Shown here: positions 55,690 to 64,000 of the stretch, piece after piece
Layout of the letters: each line of letters starts with the position of its first letter
Position numbering within the stretch: the stretch's first letter is position 1
Assembly (NCBI GenBank): GCA_000158155.1
Contig: DS999405.1
Location: 582,910-646,909, forward strand
Direction of reading: 5' to 3'
DNA length: 64,000 nt
Source: a gamma proteobacterium NOR5-3
GTDB lineage: Bacteria > Pseudomonadota > Gammaproteobacteria > Pseudomonadales > Halieaceae
Notes under the pieces: generated by a model
The model's database searches: none
What the model was told of the DNA's origin: nothing
Seen by the model: the letters and a program-made list of their open reading frames with translations, nothing else
Position numbers and translations under genes: made by a program

Positions 55690-56421
55690 CTAAAAGGTTT
55701 CAATGAGGTCCGCCGTTGAACGCAGCCACTGATTGTTGATGAGTGTTTCCAGGGGTTGATAGTCGGACTTGTAGGCCATCTTGCTGCAATTGCGAATCCA
55801 GTAGCCCAGATAGACATAGGGCAGGCCGAGCTCTTTGCTGCGCTCTATCTGCCACAACACCGCATAGCGGCCGAGACTTCGAGCGTCTTCCTGGGGGTCA
55901 AAGAAAGTGTATATCGCAGAGAGGCCGTCGAGCATCATGTCGACTACGGCGACTGCCAGAAGACGGCCATTTTCCCGAAATTCGCAATACTCTGTGCAGT
56001 CCCAGGGATTATTGAGGAACGACTCAAATTGATCGCGGTCCGGCGGGTACATATCACCATCGGCATGACGGGCCCGGATGTAACGCTCGTACAGGGCATA
56101 GCTTTCATCATTGGACGTTGAGCTACTCACCGTAACCTGCAAATCAGCGTTACGCTTCATGCAGCGTTTCTGTGTGCGATTAGGACGAAAATCATTGACG
56201 GGGACCCGCGCGGGAATACAGGCGTTACAGTGGCTGCAATGCGGGCGGTATATGTGGTTACCACTGCGGCGGAATCCGAGCATAGACAAATTGCTGTATA
56301 GCGTTTGATCGACCGTTTGTCGGGGGTCGATGAAAAGCGTGGTGGCTTCTTCGCCTTCCAGATAGCTGCAGCGATGCGGGTAGGTGGTGTACACCTTGAG
56401 ATCGCGTAACGACGAGGTCAT
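55690..56421 (-). CDS. bpt: Aspartate/glutamate leucyltransferase Bpt
   Basis: A 243-residue arginyltransferase-like enzyme. The N-terminal Cys motif HRCSYLEGEEATTLFIDPR, YRPHCSHCNACIPARVPVNDF and YVYLGYWIRNCSKMAYKSDYQPLE are hallmarks. It attaches leucine to N-terminal Asp or Glu, creating N-degrons for ClpS-ClpA. It lies 34 bases downstream of aat on the same strand. Confidence 0.96.
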   Translation of the reverse strand: MTSSLRDLKVYTTYPHRCSYLEGEEATTLFIDPRQTVDQTLYSNLSMLGFRRSGNHIYRPHCSHCNACIPARVPVNDFRPNRTQKRCMKRNADLQVTVSSSTSNDESYALYERYIRARHADGDMYPPDRDQFESFLNNPWDCTEYCEFRENGRLLAVAVVDMMLDGLSAIYTFFDPQEDARSLGRYAVLWQIERSKELGLPYVYLGYWIRNCSKMAYKSDYQPLETLINNQWLRSTADLIETF

Positions 56422-56455
56422 GGCAGCGCCTTACCGTTTCTGAGTAAGTCGGGCC

Positions 56456-57166
56456 TCAAATCAGCTCCCCACAACTCGCCGGGGGCGTCCATGTATCCAA
56501 GACTGGGGTCATGCCAACAGTGTGCTGAAGTCGATTCTCAAAGTCCACTCGAGAGATGTTCCTTGCCCCAAGACTGTTCAGGTGTTCACTTTCCAGCTGG
56601 CAGTCGATAAACAGCGCGCCCCGTTGTTTTAACAGCCAGGTCAGCGCAACCAGTGCGACCTTGGACGCATTGGGTCTGAGCGAGAACATGCTCTCACCAA
56701 AAAATGCGCCACCGATGGCCACACCATACAGGCCGCCCACAAGCGCATGGTCCTCCCATACCTCGATAGAGTGTGCCCAGCCTTGCGCGTTCAAGTCGCT
56801 GTAGGCATCAATCATTGCGGGATCGATCCATGTGCCTTGCTGGCCGTCTCGAGGTGCTGCACAGGCGTGCATAAGCTCACGGAAGCTGTGGTCAACCCGA
56901 AGACTGAATTCGTCCCGGCGCAGGGTTTTTCGCAGGGACCGGGAAATATGCAGTTCATCCACAAACAGCACAGAGCGGGGGTCGGGGGTCCACCAAAGGA
57001 GTGGCTGGGGAGCCTCGTACCAGGGGAATATCCCTCGCCGGTATGCTGCGAGGAGTGTCTGAGAGTCCAGGGTTCCCCCGGCGGCAAGAAGACCATTCGG
57101 GTAGGTAAGGGCTTCGCTGCTGGGAGGGAACTCTGCGCCGGGTTCCAGAAAGTTAAGCAGTGGCAT
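56456..57166 (-). CDS. aat: Leucyl/phenylalanyl-tRNA-protein transferase Aat
   Basis: About 236 residues from ATG 57166, seven bases after the trxB stop; the longer frame runs antisense into trxB and is rejected. GLLAAGGTLDSQTLLAAYRRGIFPWYE and WWTPDPRSVLF are conserved, as is GGLYGVAIGGAFFGESMFS. It adds Leu or Phe to N-terminal Lys or Arg for the N-end rule. Confidence 0.96.
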   Translation of the reverse strand: MPLLNFLEPGAEFPPSSEALTYPNGLLAAGGTLDSQTLLAAYRRGIFPWYEAPQPLLWWTPDPRSVLFVDELHISRSLRKTLRRDEFSLRVDHSFRELMHACAAPRDGQQGTWIDPAMIDAYSDLNAQGWAHSIEVWEDHALVGGLYGVAIGGAFFGESMFSLRPNASKVALVALTWLLKQRGALFIDCQLESEHLNSLGARNISRVDFENRLQHTVGMTPVLDTWTPPASCGELI

Positions 57167-57173
57167 GGGCCGC

Positions 57174-58148
<975 letters not shown>

Positions 58149-58284
58149 TCAATTTAAAGGCGCCCATGGTAATGGATGGCTGCGCTGCGAGCAAAGATCA
58201 AATTAATATCAGGAAATTACTTTAAGCTATTGAATAAATTAGAAAACATCGTGAAACTAGTCCCTCGTCACAGAGGTTATTAAG

Positions 58285-60603
58285 ATGGCCCGGCAACAGA
58301 CAGAGGCTCAGGATTCCGCATCCCCGCGTTTGCGTGAGGGACTGCTCATCGCCGTTGCGGCGGTCTGCGCGTACCTGCTGGTGAGTCTTGTGAGCTATTC
58401 CCAGGCGGATCCCGGCTGGTCCGGCACGGGTTCCGGGGGACAGGTGAGTAATCTCGGCGGCCCCACCGGTGCCTGGCTTGCCGATGTCTGTTTTTCCCTG
58501 GTGGGTTATCTGGCCTATTTGTTTCCCCTGATGCTGGCCTATCGCGCTGCCTTGCTGTTCGCTGAGCGCCAGCGGCCCCGTGCTTTTTCCGGCGCAGTGC
58601 TCAGCGTGCGTGCCTTGGGTTTGCTGCTGGTCATGGCGTCAGGCACGGCGCTTGCGGCGCTCAATGTCGGTGCGGTTGGACCTTTACCGCAGGGCGCCGG
58701 CGGCATTATCGGCCTGGCGTTGGGTTCGGCCATGGATACCGCCTTTAACGCCTTTGGCGCTAGACTGATACTGGTCGCGGTGTTCCTTTTCGGCATGACA
58801 ATCTTTACGGACCTGAGCTGGCTGCGTCTGATGGACCGCCTGGGCGCGCTTGCTATCAATGGTCTGGGTGATGTGCGGACCCGTGTGTTGCAGTTTCGGG
58901 ATGAGGCGCGTGACCGCAAGGCCAGAGAGAAGCAGCTTGAGGCCCGGCGGCAGGTGATTGATCAGCACGTCGAGAAAGAGAAAAAGCGTACCCCACCCAA
59001 GATTAAACCGCTCAAACCCAGACCAGAAAAGTCTGAGCGGGTGGAGCGGGAAAAACAGGTCCCGCTGTTTGATGCGCCGATCACGGGCGAGGTACCGCCC
59101 CTGGAACTGCTGGATCCCGCGGAACAGGATTCGGGCGAGGGCTATTCTCCTGAGGCCCTGGCGCAACTGTCCAAGCTATTGGAGCTTAAGCTTGCCGACT
59201 TTGGTATTACCGCCGAGGTGACCGCGGTGTATCCGGGTCCTGTGATTACGCGTTTTGAAATCCAGCCGGCGGCGGGCGTTAAGGTGTCGCGTATATCGAA
59301 TCTCGCCAAGGATCTGGCGCGATCTCTTGCGGTGATTTCTGTGCGGGTTGTGGAGGTCATTCCGGGTAAAAGCGTGGTAGGTATCGAAATACCCAACGAG
59401 CACCGTGAAATCGTGAATTTTCGTGAGGTGCTGTCGTCCAAGACCTTCGATCAATCCAAGTCTGCTTTAACTCTTGCACTGGGGCATGACATATCGGGGC
59501 AGCCGGTGGTCGCGGATCTGGCTCGAATGCCACACCTGCTGGTAGCCGGCACCACGGGCTCGGGCAAGTCCGTGGGCGTCAACGCCATGCTGATCAGCCT
59601 GCTCTACAAGTCTACCCCCGCTGATGTGCGTCTGATCCTGGTGGATCCCAAAATGCTCGAGCTGTCTGTCTACGATGGCATTCCGCATTTGCTGACGCCG
59701 GTGATCACCGATATGAAGGACGCGTCCAATGGTCTTCGCTGGTGTGTTGCAGAAATGGAGCGCCGCTACAAGTTAATGGCCTCCCTGGGCGTCAGGAATC
59801 TGGCGGGCTACAACCGCAAAATCCAGGATGCCAGTAAAGCCGGCACGCCTCTCACCGATCCTCTGTGGGTGCCTGACCAGCTGTCCATGACGCCGGTAGA
59901 AGAGCAGTCCGCTCCGGAGCTGGACGTACTGCCAGCCATCGTTGTGGTCATCGACGAGTTTGCCGACATGATGATGATCGTGGGTAAAAAGGTCGAGCAG
60001 CTTATCGCGCGTATCGCGCAAAAGGCCCGGGCGGCGGGCATACACCTGATTCTTGCCACGCAGCGGCCTTCGGTGGATGTGATTACCGGCTTGATCAAAG
60101 CCAACATTCCCACGCGCATCGCCTTCCAGGTGAGCTCTAAGGTGGACTCTAGAACCATTCTGGATCAAGGGGGTGCCGAACAGTTACTGGGCCACGGGGA
60201 CATGCTGTACATGCCGCCGGGCAGCAGTCTGTCAACGCGGGTTCACGGCGCCTTTGTGTCCGATGATGAGGTGCATCGTGTGGTGGCAGACTGGAAGCGT
60301 CGCGGTGAGCCGGCCTACATTGAGGGTTTGCTCGATGAGGGCAGCAGCACGGCGGTGACGCCCGGCGAGCTGCAATCTGAAGCGTCCGAGGGTGATGACG
60401 AGAGTGATGCGCTGTATGACGAAGCGGTGCATTTTGTGACCAAGAGTCGTCGTGCCTCGATTTCCAGCGTGCAGCGCAAGCTGCGTATTGGATACAACCG
60501 CGCAGCGCGGCTGATTGAGTCCATGGAGGCTGCGGGCGTGGTCACCGAAATGGGCACTAACGGGCAGCGCGAAGTAATAGCACCGCCCCCCATGGAGGAT
60601 TAA
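58285..60603 (+). CDS. ftsK: DNA translocase FtsK
   Basis: A 772-residue protein with four N-terminal membrane helices (to about residue 195), a charged KR/E-rich linker shorter than in E. coli, the motor with Walker [11 protein letters not shown] (from about Gly422) and [23 protein letters not shown]. The C-terminal gamma winged helix is [41 protein letters not shown], which reads KOPS sites. It segregates chromosome termini at division. Confidence 0.97.
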   Translation: MARQQTEAQDSASPRLREGLLIAVAAVCAYLLVSLVSYSQADPGWSGTGSGGQVSNLGGPTGAWLADVCFSLVGYLAYLFPLMLAYRAALLFAERQRPRAFSGAVLSVRALGLLLVMASGTALAALNVGAVGPLPQGAGGIIGLALGSAMDTAFNAFGARLILVAVFLFGMTIFTDLSWLRLMDRLGALAINGLGDVRTRVLQFRDEARDRKAREKQLEARRQVIDQHVEKEKKRTPPKIKPLKPRPEKSERVEREKQVPLFDAPITGEVPPLELLDPAEQDSGEGYSPEALAQLSKLLELKLADFGITAEVTAVYPGPVITRFEIQPAAGVKVSRISNLAKDLARSLAVISVRVVEVIPGKSVVGIEIPNEHREIVNFREVLSSKTFDQSKSALTLALGHDISGQPVVADLARMPHLLVAGTTGSGKSVGVNAMLISLLYKSTPADVRLILVDPKMLELSVYDGIPHLLTPVITDMKDASNGLRWCVAEMERRYKLMASLGVRNLAGYNRKIQDASKAGTPLTDPLWVPDQLSMTPVEEQSAPELDVLPAIVVVIDEFADMMMIVGKKVEQLIARIAQKARAAGIHLILATQRPSVDVITGLIKANIPTRIAFQVSSKVDSRTILDQGGAEQLLGHGDMLYMPPGSSLSTRVHGAFVSDDEVHRVVADWKRRGEPAYIEGLLDEGSSTAVTPGELQSEASEGDDESDALYDEAVHFVTKSRRASISSVQRKLRIGYNRAARLIESMEAAGVVTEMGTNGQREVIAPPPMED

Positions 60604-60609
60604 CAGAGC

Positions 60610-61233
60610 GTGTTAACTATTTGGCGTACCGCGGCTTTGCTGTGTGTGTTGCTAAGCTGCACACAGGCTTATGCGCAGAACGAGACGGAGGACGTCTGGA
60701 CGTTACTTGCGGCCCAGTCGCAGGCGAGCGGTGCGTTCACGCAGGAGCTGTTCGATGACAACGGAGAGCTTCTGGAGCGCTCCAGCGGCCGCTATGCGGT
60801 GCTACGCCCCGGTTTTTTCCGATGGCAGATAGAGGAGCCGGATCAGCAGGTGATTGTCGTGTCCGGCACGCGGCTGTGGCACTACGATATAGATTTGGCG
60901 GCGGCGACCCGGCGTGATACCTCGCAAAGTAATGAGTTCACGCCCCTGGAATTGCTCGCCGGTGATAGCGAAGAGCTACAAGCGCGTTTCGAGGCACAGC
61001 GTCTGGGACCTTCGCGTGTTCGCTTGATTCCCACTTTTCCTCAGGCGGGCTTCGCCTCGGTGGATATCGCCTGGGAGGGGGACGTCGTGATAGCCATGGA
61101 TGTTCAGGATCGCAGTGGACAAATGATCAGGCTCGCTTTGTTGCCGGATCAGAACCCTGTAAAGCTGACTGCGCAAGACTTTGAGTTTGTACCGCCGCTG
61201 GGCGTGGATGTCTATGAGCCTTCAGACTACTAA
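60610..61233 (+). CDS. lolA: Outer-membrane lipoprotein carrier LolA
   Basis: A 207-residue periplasmic protein with a GTG start and a signal peptide ending QAYAQ. GAFTQELFDDNGELLERSSGRYAVLRPGFFRWQIEEPDQQ is the LolA core. It carries lipoproteins from LolCDE to LolB. It lies six bases after ftsK. Confidence 0.95.
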   Translation: MLTIWRTAALLCVLLSCTQAYAQNETEDVWTLLAAQSQASGAFTQELFDDNGELLERSSGRYAVLRPGFFRWQIEEPDQQVIVVSGTRLWHYDIDLAAATRRDTSQSNEFTPLELLAGDSEELQARFEAQRLGPSRVRLIPTFPQAGFASVDIAWEGDVVIAMDVQDRSGQMIRLALLPDQNPVKLTAQDFEFVPPLGVDVYEPSDY

Positions 61234-61242
61234 AAAAGCCCG

Positions 61243-62550
61243 GTGACCGAGGATCTGTTCGGGAGCCCGGCGGGGACGCAGCCTCTGGCATCTGCGCTGC
61301 GTCCTTCAAGGGCAATGGATGTGGTGGGCCAGACGCATCTCTTGGCCGAGGGTAAACCTCTGTCACGCTGTCTCCAGGGCGAGCCTCTGCACTCCATGAT
61401 TCTCTGGGGCCCACCGGGAGTGGGCAAAACGACGCTTGCCCAACTGTTGTGTGATGCCAGTGACAGTCGCATGCTCAAGCTCTCAGCCGTGATGGATGGC
61501 GTAAAGGCCATACGAGAAGCCGTGGCGGTGGGTGAGGCAGAGCGGGCCAGCGGCCGTCAATGCGTCTTGTTTGTCGATGAAGTGCATCGTTTCAACAAAT
61601 CGCAACAGGATGCATTTTTACCCTTCGTAGAGAACGGCACGCTGACGCTGATCGGTGCGACTACGGAAAACCCGGCCTTTGAACTGAACTCCGCCTTACT
61701 GTCGCGGGCCCGCGTCTATCGTTTGCGCTCTTTGAGTGTGGACGAGCTGGTGATGATTCTGCATCGCGGCGAAATAGAAGTTGGCCTGGAGTTAAACGAT
61801 CTCCAGCGGCAGCGGCTGGCTTTGGCGGCCGATGGCGACGCGCGAAGAGTGCTTAACCTACTTGAGCTTGCCGCAAGTCTGAAAGCCGAAAGCGGACGTC
61901 TGGATGATGCGGCTTTCGAAGAGGTTATGCAGGGGTCACCCCGACGTTTTGACAAAAATGGCGACAATTTTTACGACCAGATCTCCGCTCTGCACAAGGC
62001 GGTGCGGGGAAGCTCCCCGGACGCCGCATTGTATTGGTATTGCCGTATGTTGGATGGGGGTTGTGATCCACTCTATTTGGCGCGTCGCGTGATTCGTATG
62101 GCCAGTGAGGACATTGGTAATGCTGACCCGCGAGCATTAAGCCTGTCGCTGGATGCCTGGCAGACCCTGGAGCGCCTGGGGAGCCCTGAGGGCGAACTTG
62201 CGCTAGCCCAGGCCATCACCTATATCGCCTCCGTTCCCAAGAGTAATGCGGTGTATGTGGCCTTCAAGGCTGCTCAGCGCGCTGTGGCCGACGGTGGCTC
62301 CCACGAAGTGCCTGTTCACCTGCGCAATGCGCCTACGGCACTGGCAAAATCTGAGGGTCACGGCGCCGACTATCGCTACGCCCACGATGAGCCTGATGCC
62401 TTTGCCGCAGGAGAAAGTTATTTTCCTGAGCCGCTGCACGGGTTGCGATTTTATGAGCCCAGCGATCGTGGGCTTGAGGGACGTATTCGGGCGAGGTTGG
62501 ACGATTTAAGAGAGCGTGACCGACGCTCAGAGCGTCGCCGCTACCGCTGA
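61243..62550 (+). CDS. rarA: Replication-associated recombination protein RarA
   Basis: A 435-residue AAA+ protein with a GTG start. [15 protein letters not shown] is Walker A and [19 protein letters not shown] Walker [23 protein letters not shown] is the sensor region. RarA (MgsA) acts at stalled forks. The order ftsK-lolA-rarA-serS is the common gammaproteobacterial one. Confidence 0.96.
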   Translation: MTEDLFGSPAGTQPLASALRPSRAMDVVGQTHLLAEGKPLSRCLQGEPLHSMILWGPPGVGKTTLAQLLCDASDSRMLKLSAVMDGVKAIREAVAVGEAERASGRQCVLFVDEVHRFNKSQQDAFLPFVENGTLTLIGATTENPAFELNSALLSRARVYRLRSLSVDELVMILHRGEIEVGLELNDLQRQRLALAADGDARRVLNLLELAASLKAESGRLDDAAFEEVMQGSPRRFDKNGDNFYDQISALHKAVRGSSPDAALYWYCRMLDGGCDPLYLARRVIRMASEDIGNADPRALSLSLDAWQTLERLGSPEGELALAQAITYIASVPKSNAVYVAFKAAQRAVADGGSHEVPVHLRNAPTALAKSEGHGADYRYAHDEPDAFAAGESYFPEPLHGLRFYEPSDRGLEGRIRARLDDLRERDRRSERRRYR

Positions 62551-62628
62551 TGGGCGGCGCCAGGGCGGTCAGCGCTTAACGCAAACCCCTAAACGCTTTA
62601 CAATCCGCGCTTTTTACGGGCCACGACG

Positions 62629-63006
62629 ATGCAGCACCTGGTTTTTATCGCAGTCGGCGGCGCCTGCGGGGCGCTGGCTCGCTATGGGCTGTCTGTTTAC
62701 GCCCTGAATCTCTGGGGCCGTGCATGGCCTCTGGGTACTCTGGTGATCAACGCCAGCGGTTCTTTTTGCATCGGCGTGGTGTTTGTCATGCTCGAGCGCG
62801 CTGCCTTGCACCCGGATTGGCGCAGCGTATTGATGGTGGGATTTCTGGGCGCGTTTACCACGTTCTCAACCTTCTCACTGGAAACGGTAGAGCTTTGGAT
62901 ACAGGGCCAGCCCGGTATGGCGGCGGCCTACGCAGTAGCGAGCGTCCTTTTTTGCGTCGGGGCAGCTGCCACGGGTATTTACTTAACGCGAAGCCTTCTC
63001 GGTTGA
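62629..63006 (+). CDS. crcB: Fluoride ion exporter CrcB
   Basis: A 125-residue membrane protein with four helices. GGACGALARYGLSVY, GTLVINASGSFCIGVV and the channel motif GFLGAFTTFSTFSLETVEL (Phe-box and Thr sites) are present. It exports fluoride as a dual-topology dimer. I see no fluoride riboswitch in the 78 bases before it. Confidence 0.95.
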   Translation: MQHLVFIAVGGACGALARYGLSVYALNLWGRAWPLGTLVINASGSFCIGVVFVMLERAALHPDWRSVLMVGFLGAFTTFSTFSLETVELWIQGQPGMAAAYAVASVLFCVGAAATGIYLTRSLLG

Positions 63007-63035
63007 GCGTCACATAACAGGAACTAGGCAAGACA

Positions 63036-64000
63036 ATGCTGGATATTAAAGAAGTCAGGAAACAGCCTGAAGTTGTCGTCGAGGCACTAAGCAAACGTGG
63101 CTTTGTCTTTGACGTGGCTGCTTTTGAAGCCCTGGACGCCCGCCGGAAAAGCGCCGACGTCACCAGTCAGCAACTTCAGGCCGAGCGCAAGAGCGCCAGT
63201 AAGAAGATCGGGCAGCTCGTTGGCGGCGGCACGAGTGTTGACGAGGCCAAAGCCTCGGTGGACGAGACCTTGAAAGAGATCGCGGCGCGTCTGGATCAGG
63301 CAGAGCACGAAGCTCGCGCGGTGCAGGCTGAGCTGGATACTTTTTTTGAGGGCGTACCGAACCTTCCGGCCAGCGAGGTGCCGGCCGGTACCAGCGAAGA
63401 TGACAACGTAGCAGTGGACCACTGGGGAGACGTGCGCAGCTTTGATTTTGAGGTCAGTGACCACGTGGATCTGGGCGAAAGACTTGACGGTCTGGACAGT
63501 GAGTTGGGAGGCAAGATCACCGGTTCACGTTTTACCGTAATCAGTGGCCCCCTGGCGCATCTTCATCGCGCCTTAATCCAGTTTATGCTGGACTTGCACA
63601 CGCGAGAGTATGGATGCACGGAGTTAAATGTTCCTTACATCGTCAACAGCGATTCCCTGAGGGGAACGGGGCAGCTCCCCAAGTTTGCCGAGGACCTGTT
63701 CCGGCTCGAGGGTGATCACGGTTATTACCTCATTCCCACGGCAGAGGTGCCTGTTACCAACATCGCGCGGGATCGAATTTTTGAGGATGCGGAGCTGGGG
63801 GAGGAGGGCGTGCGATTCGCCTGCCACAGTCCCTGTTTCCGCAGTGAGGCCGGCAGCTACGGTCGCGACACCCGGGGGATGATCAGGCAGCATCAGTTTG
63901 AGAAGGTCGAGTTGGTGTATCTGGTGCGGCCCGAGCAATCCGAAGCCGCGCTTGAGCACCTGACCTCGCAGGCCGAAGAGGTGCTGCGTCGATTGGAGCT
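63036..64000 (+). CDS. serS: Seryl-tRNA synthetase (3' truncated by window end)
   Basis: The first 321 residues of SerRS from ATG 63036; the frame continues past the window. The N-terminal coiled coil runs to about residue 105. The class II motif 2 region reads FACHSPCFRSEAGSYGRDTRGMIRQHQFEKVELV. TAEVPVTN is the serine-binding segment. It charges tRNA-Ser. The remaining motif 3 part lies outside. Confidence 0.97.
   Translation, partial: MLDIKEVRKQPEVVVEALSKRGFVFDVAAFEALDARRKSADVTSQQLQAERKSASKKIGQLVGGGTSVDEAKASVDETLKEIAARLDQAEHEARAVQAELDTFFEGVPNLPASEVPAGTSEDDNVAVDHWGDVRSFDFEVSDHVDLGERLDGLDSELGGKITGSRFTVISGPLAHLHRALIQFMLDLHTREYGCTELNVPYIVNSDSLRGTGQLPKFAEDLFRLEGDHGYYLIPTAEVPVTNIARDRIFEDAELGEEGVRFACHSPCFRSEAGSYGRDTRGMIRQHQFEKVELVYLVRPEQSEAALEHLTSQAEEVLRRLE

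Noticed and set aside
62551-62628. Fluoride riboswitch before crcB
   Set aside because: No GG-GAUGG-type pseudoknot core is visible and the gap is short within an operon.

Overview
The window reads as a chromosomal segment of a marine gammaproteobacterium with moderately high GC. TonB receptors, a PEP-CTERM protein, a complete propionyl-CoA carboxylation/methylmalonyl-CoA branch and the housekeeping gene order icd, clpS, clpA, infA, bpt, aat, trxB, ftsK, lolA, rarA, serS point to a relative of Pseudomonadales/Cellvibrionales, perhaps Halieaceae (OM60/NOR5). That placement is inference from gene content and recalled synteny, not from a search.

Left part (1-10.7 kb) is accessory and catabolic. 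A 5'-truncated TonB receptor is followed by a tight run of two glutathione transferases, a short-chain dehydrogenase, an aldehyde dehydrogenase and a thioredoxin-fold peroxiredoxin. Then come a leftward siderophore-interacting reductase coupled to an unknown Rossmann-like protein, a second complete TonB receptor and a short alkyl-sulfatase-like metallo-hydrolase. The GST pair plus SDR recalls the LigF/LigD logic of aryl-ether cleavage. This is the most interesting candidate system here.

10.7-25 kb is a mixed region: an orphan NrtS-like transporter, a 0.96-kb gene-free stretch with a 41-bp palindrome, a PEP-CTERM protein, a YjiH-type membrane protein, an MltC-like lytic transglycosylase whose 3' end is broken by several apparent single-base indels, a fasciclin protein, a SOUL protein, a giant secreted Asp-box propeller protein, a MarR regulator with a clear self-operator, ArfB, a hotdog thioesterase, YedK, a beta-lactamase-fold hydrolase and a Tat-type flavin amine oxidase.

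25-34 kb holds moaCDE with a coupled flavin reductase and Nudix hydrolase, then bcp, exonuclease III, yajC without secDF, an alanine/sodium symporter, a 5'-nucleotidase, cysB and pabB. 34.3-42.9 kb is a propionyl-CoA to succinyl-CoA operon: carboxyltransferase, an unusually long biotin carboxylase/BCCP protein, epimerase, mutase, MeaB chaperone and a small Rieske protein.

42.8-64 kb is mostly housekeeping: a DUF885 peptidase-like protein; the leftward genes mnmA, hflD, purB, roxA and a GNAT; rluE; icd; the N-end-rule module (clpS, clpA, bpt, aat) with infA; trxB; and ftsK-lolA-rarA-crcB-serS, cut by the window end. Two tandem arrays with the same 14-bp period lie at gene ends in this part. 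No tRNA, rRNA, CRISPR array, insertion sequence or prophage was seen.
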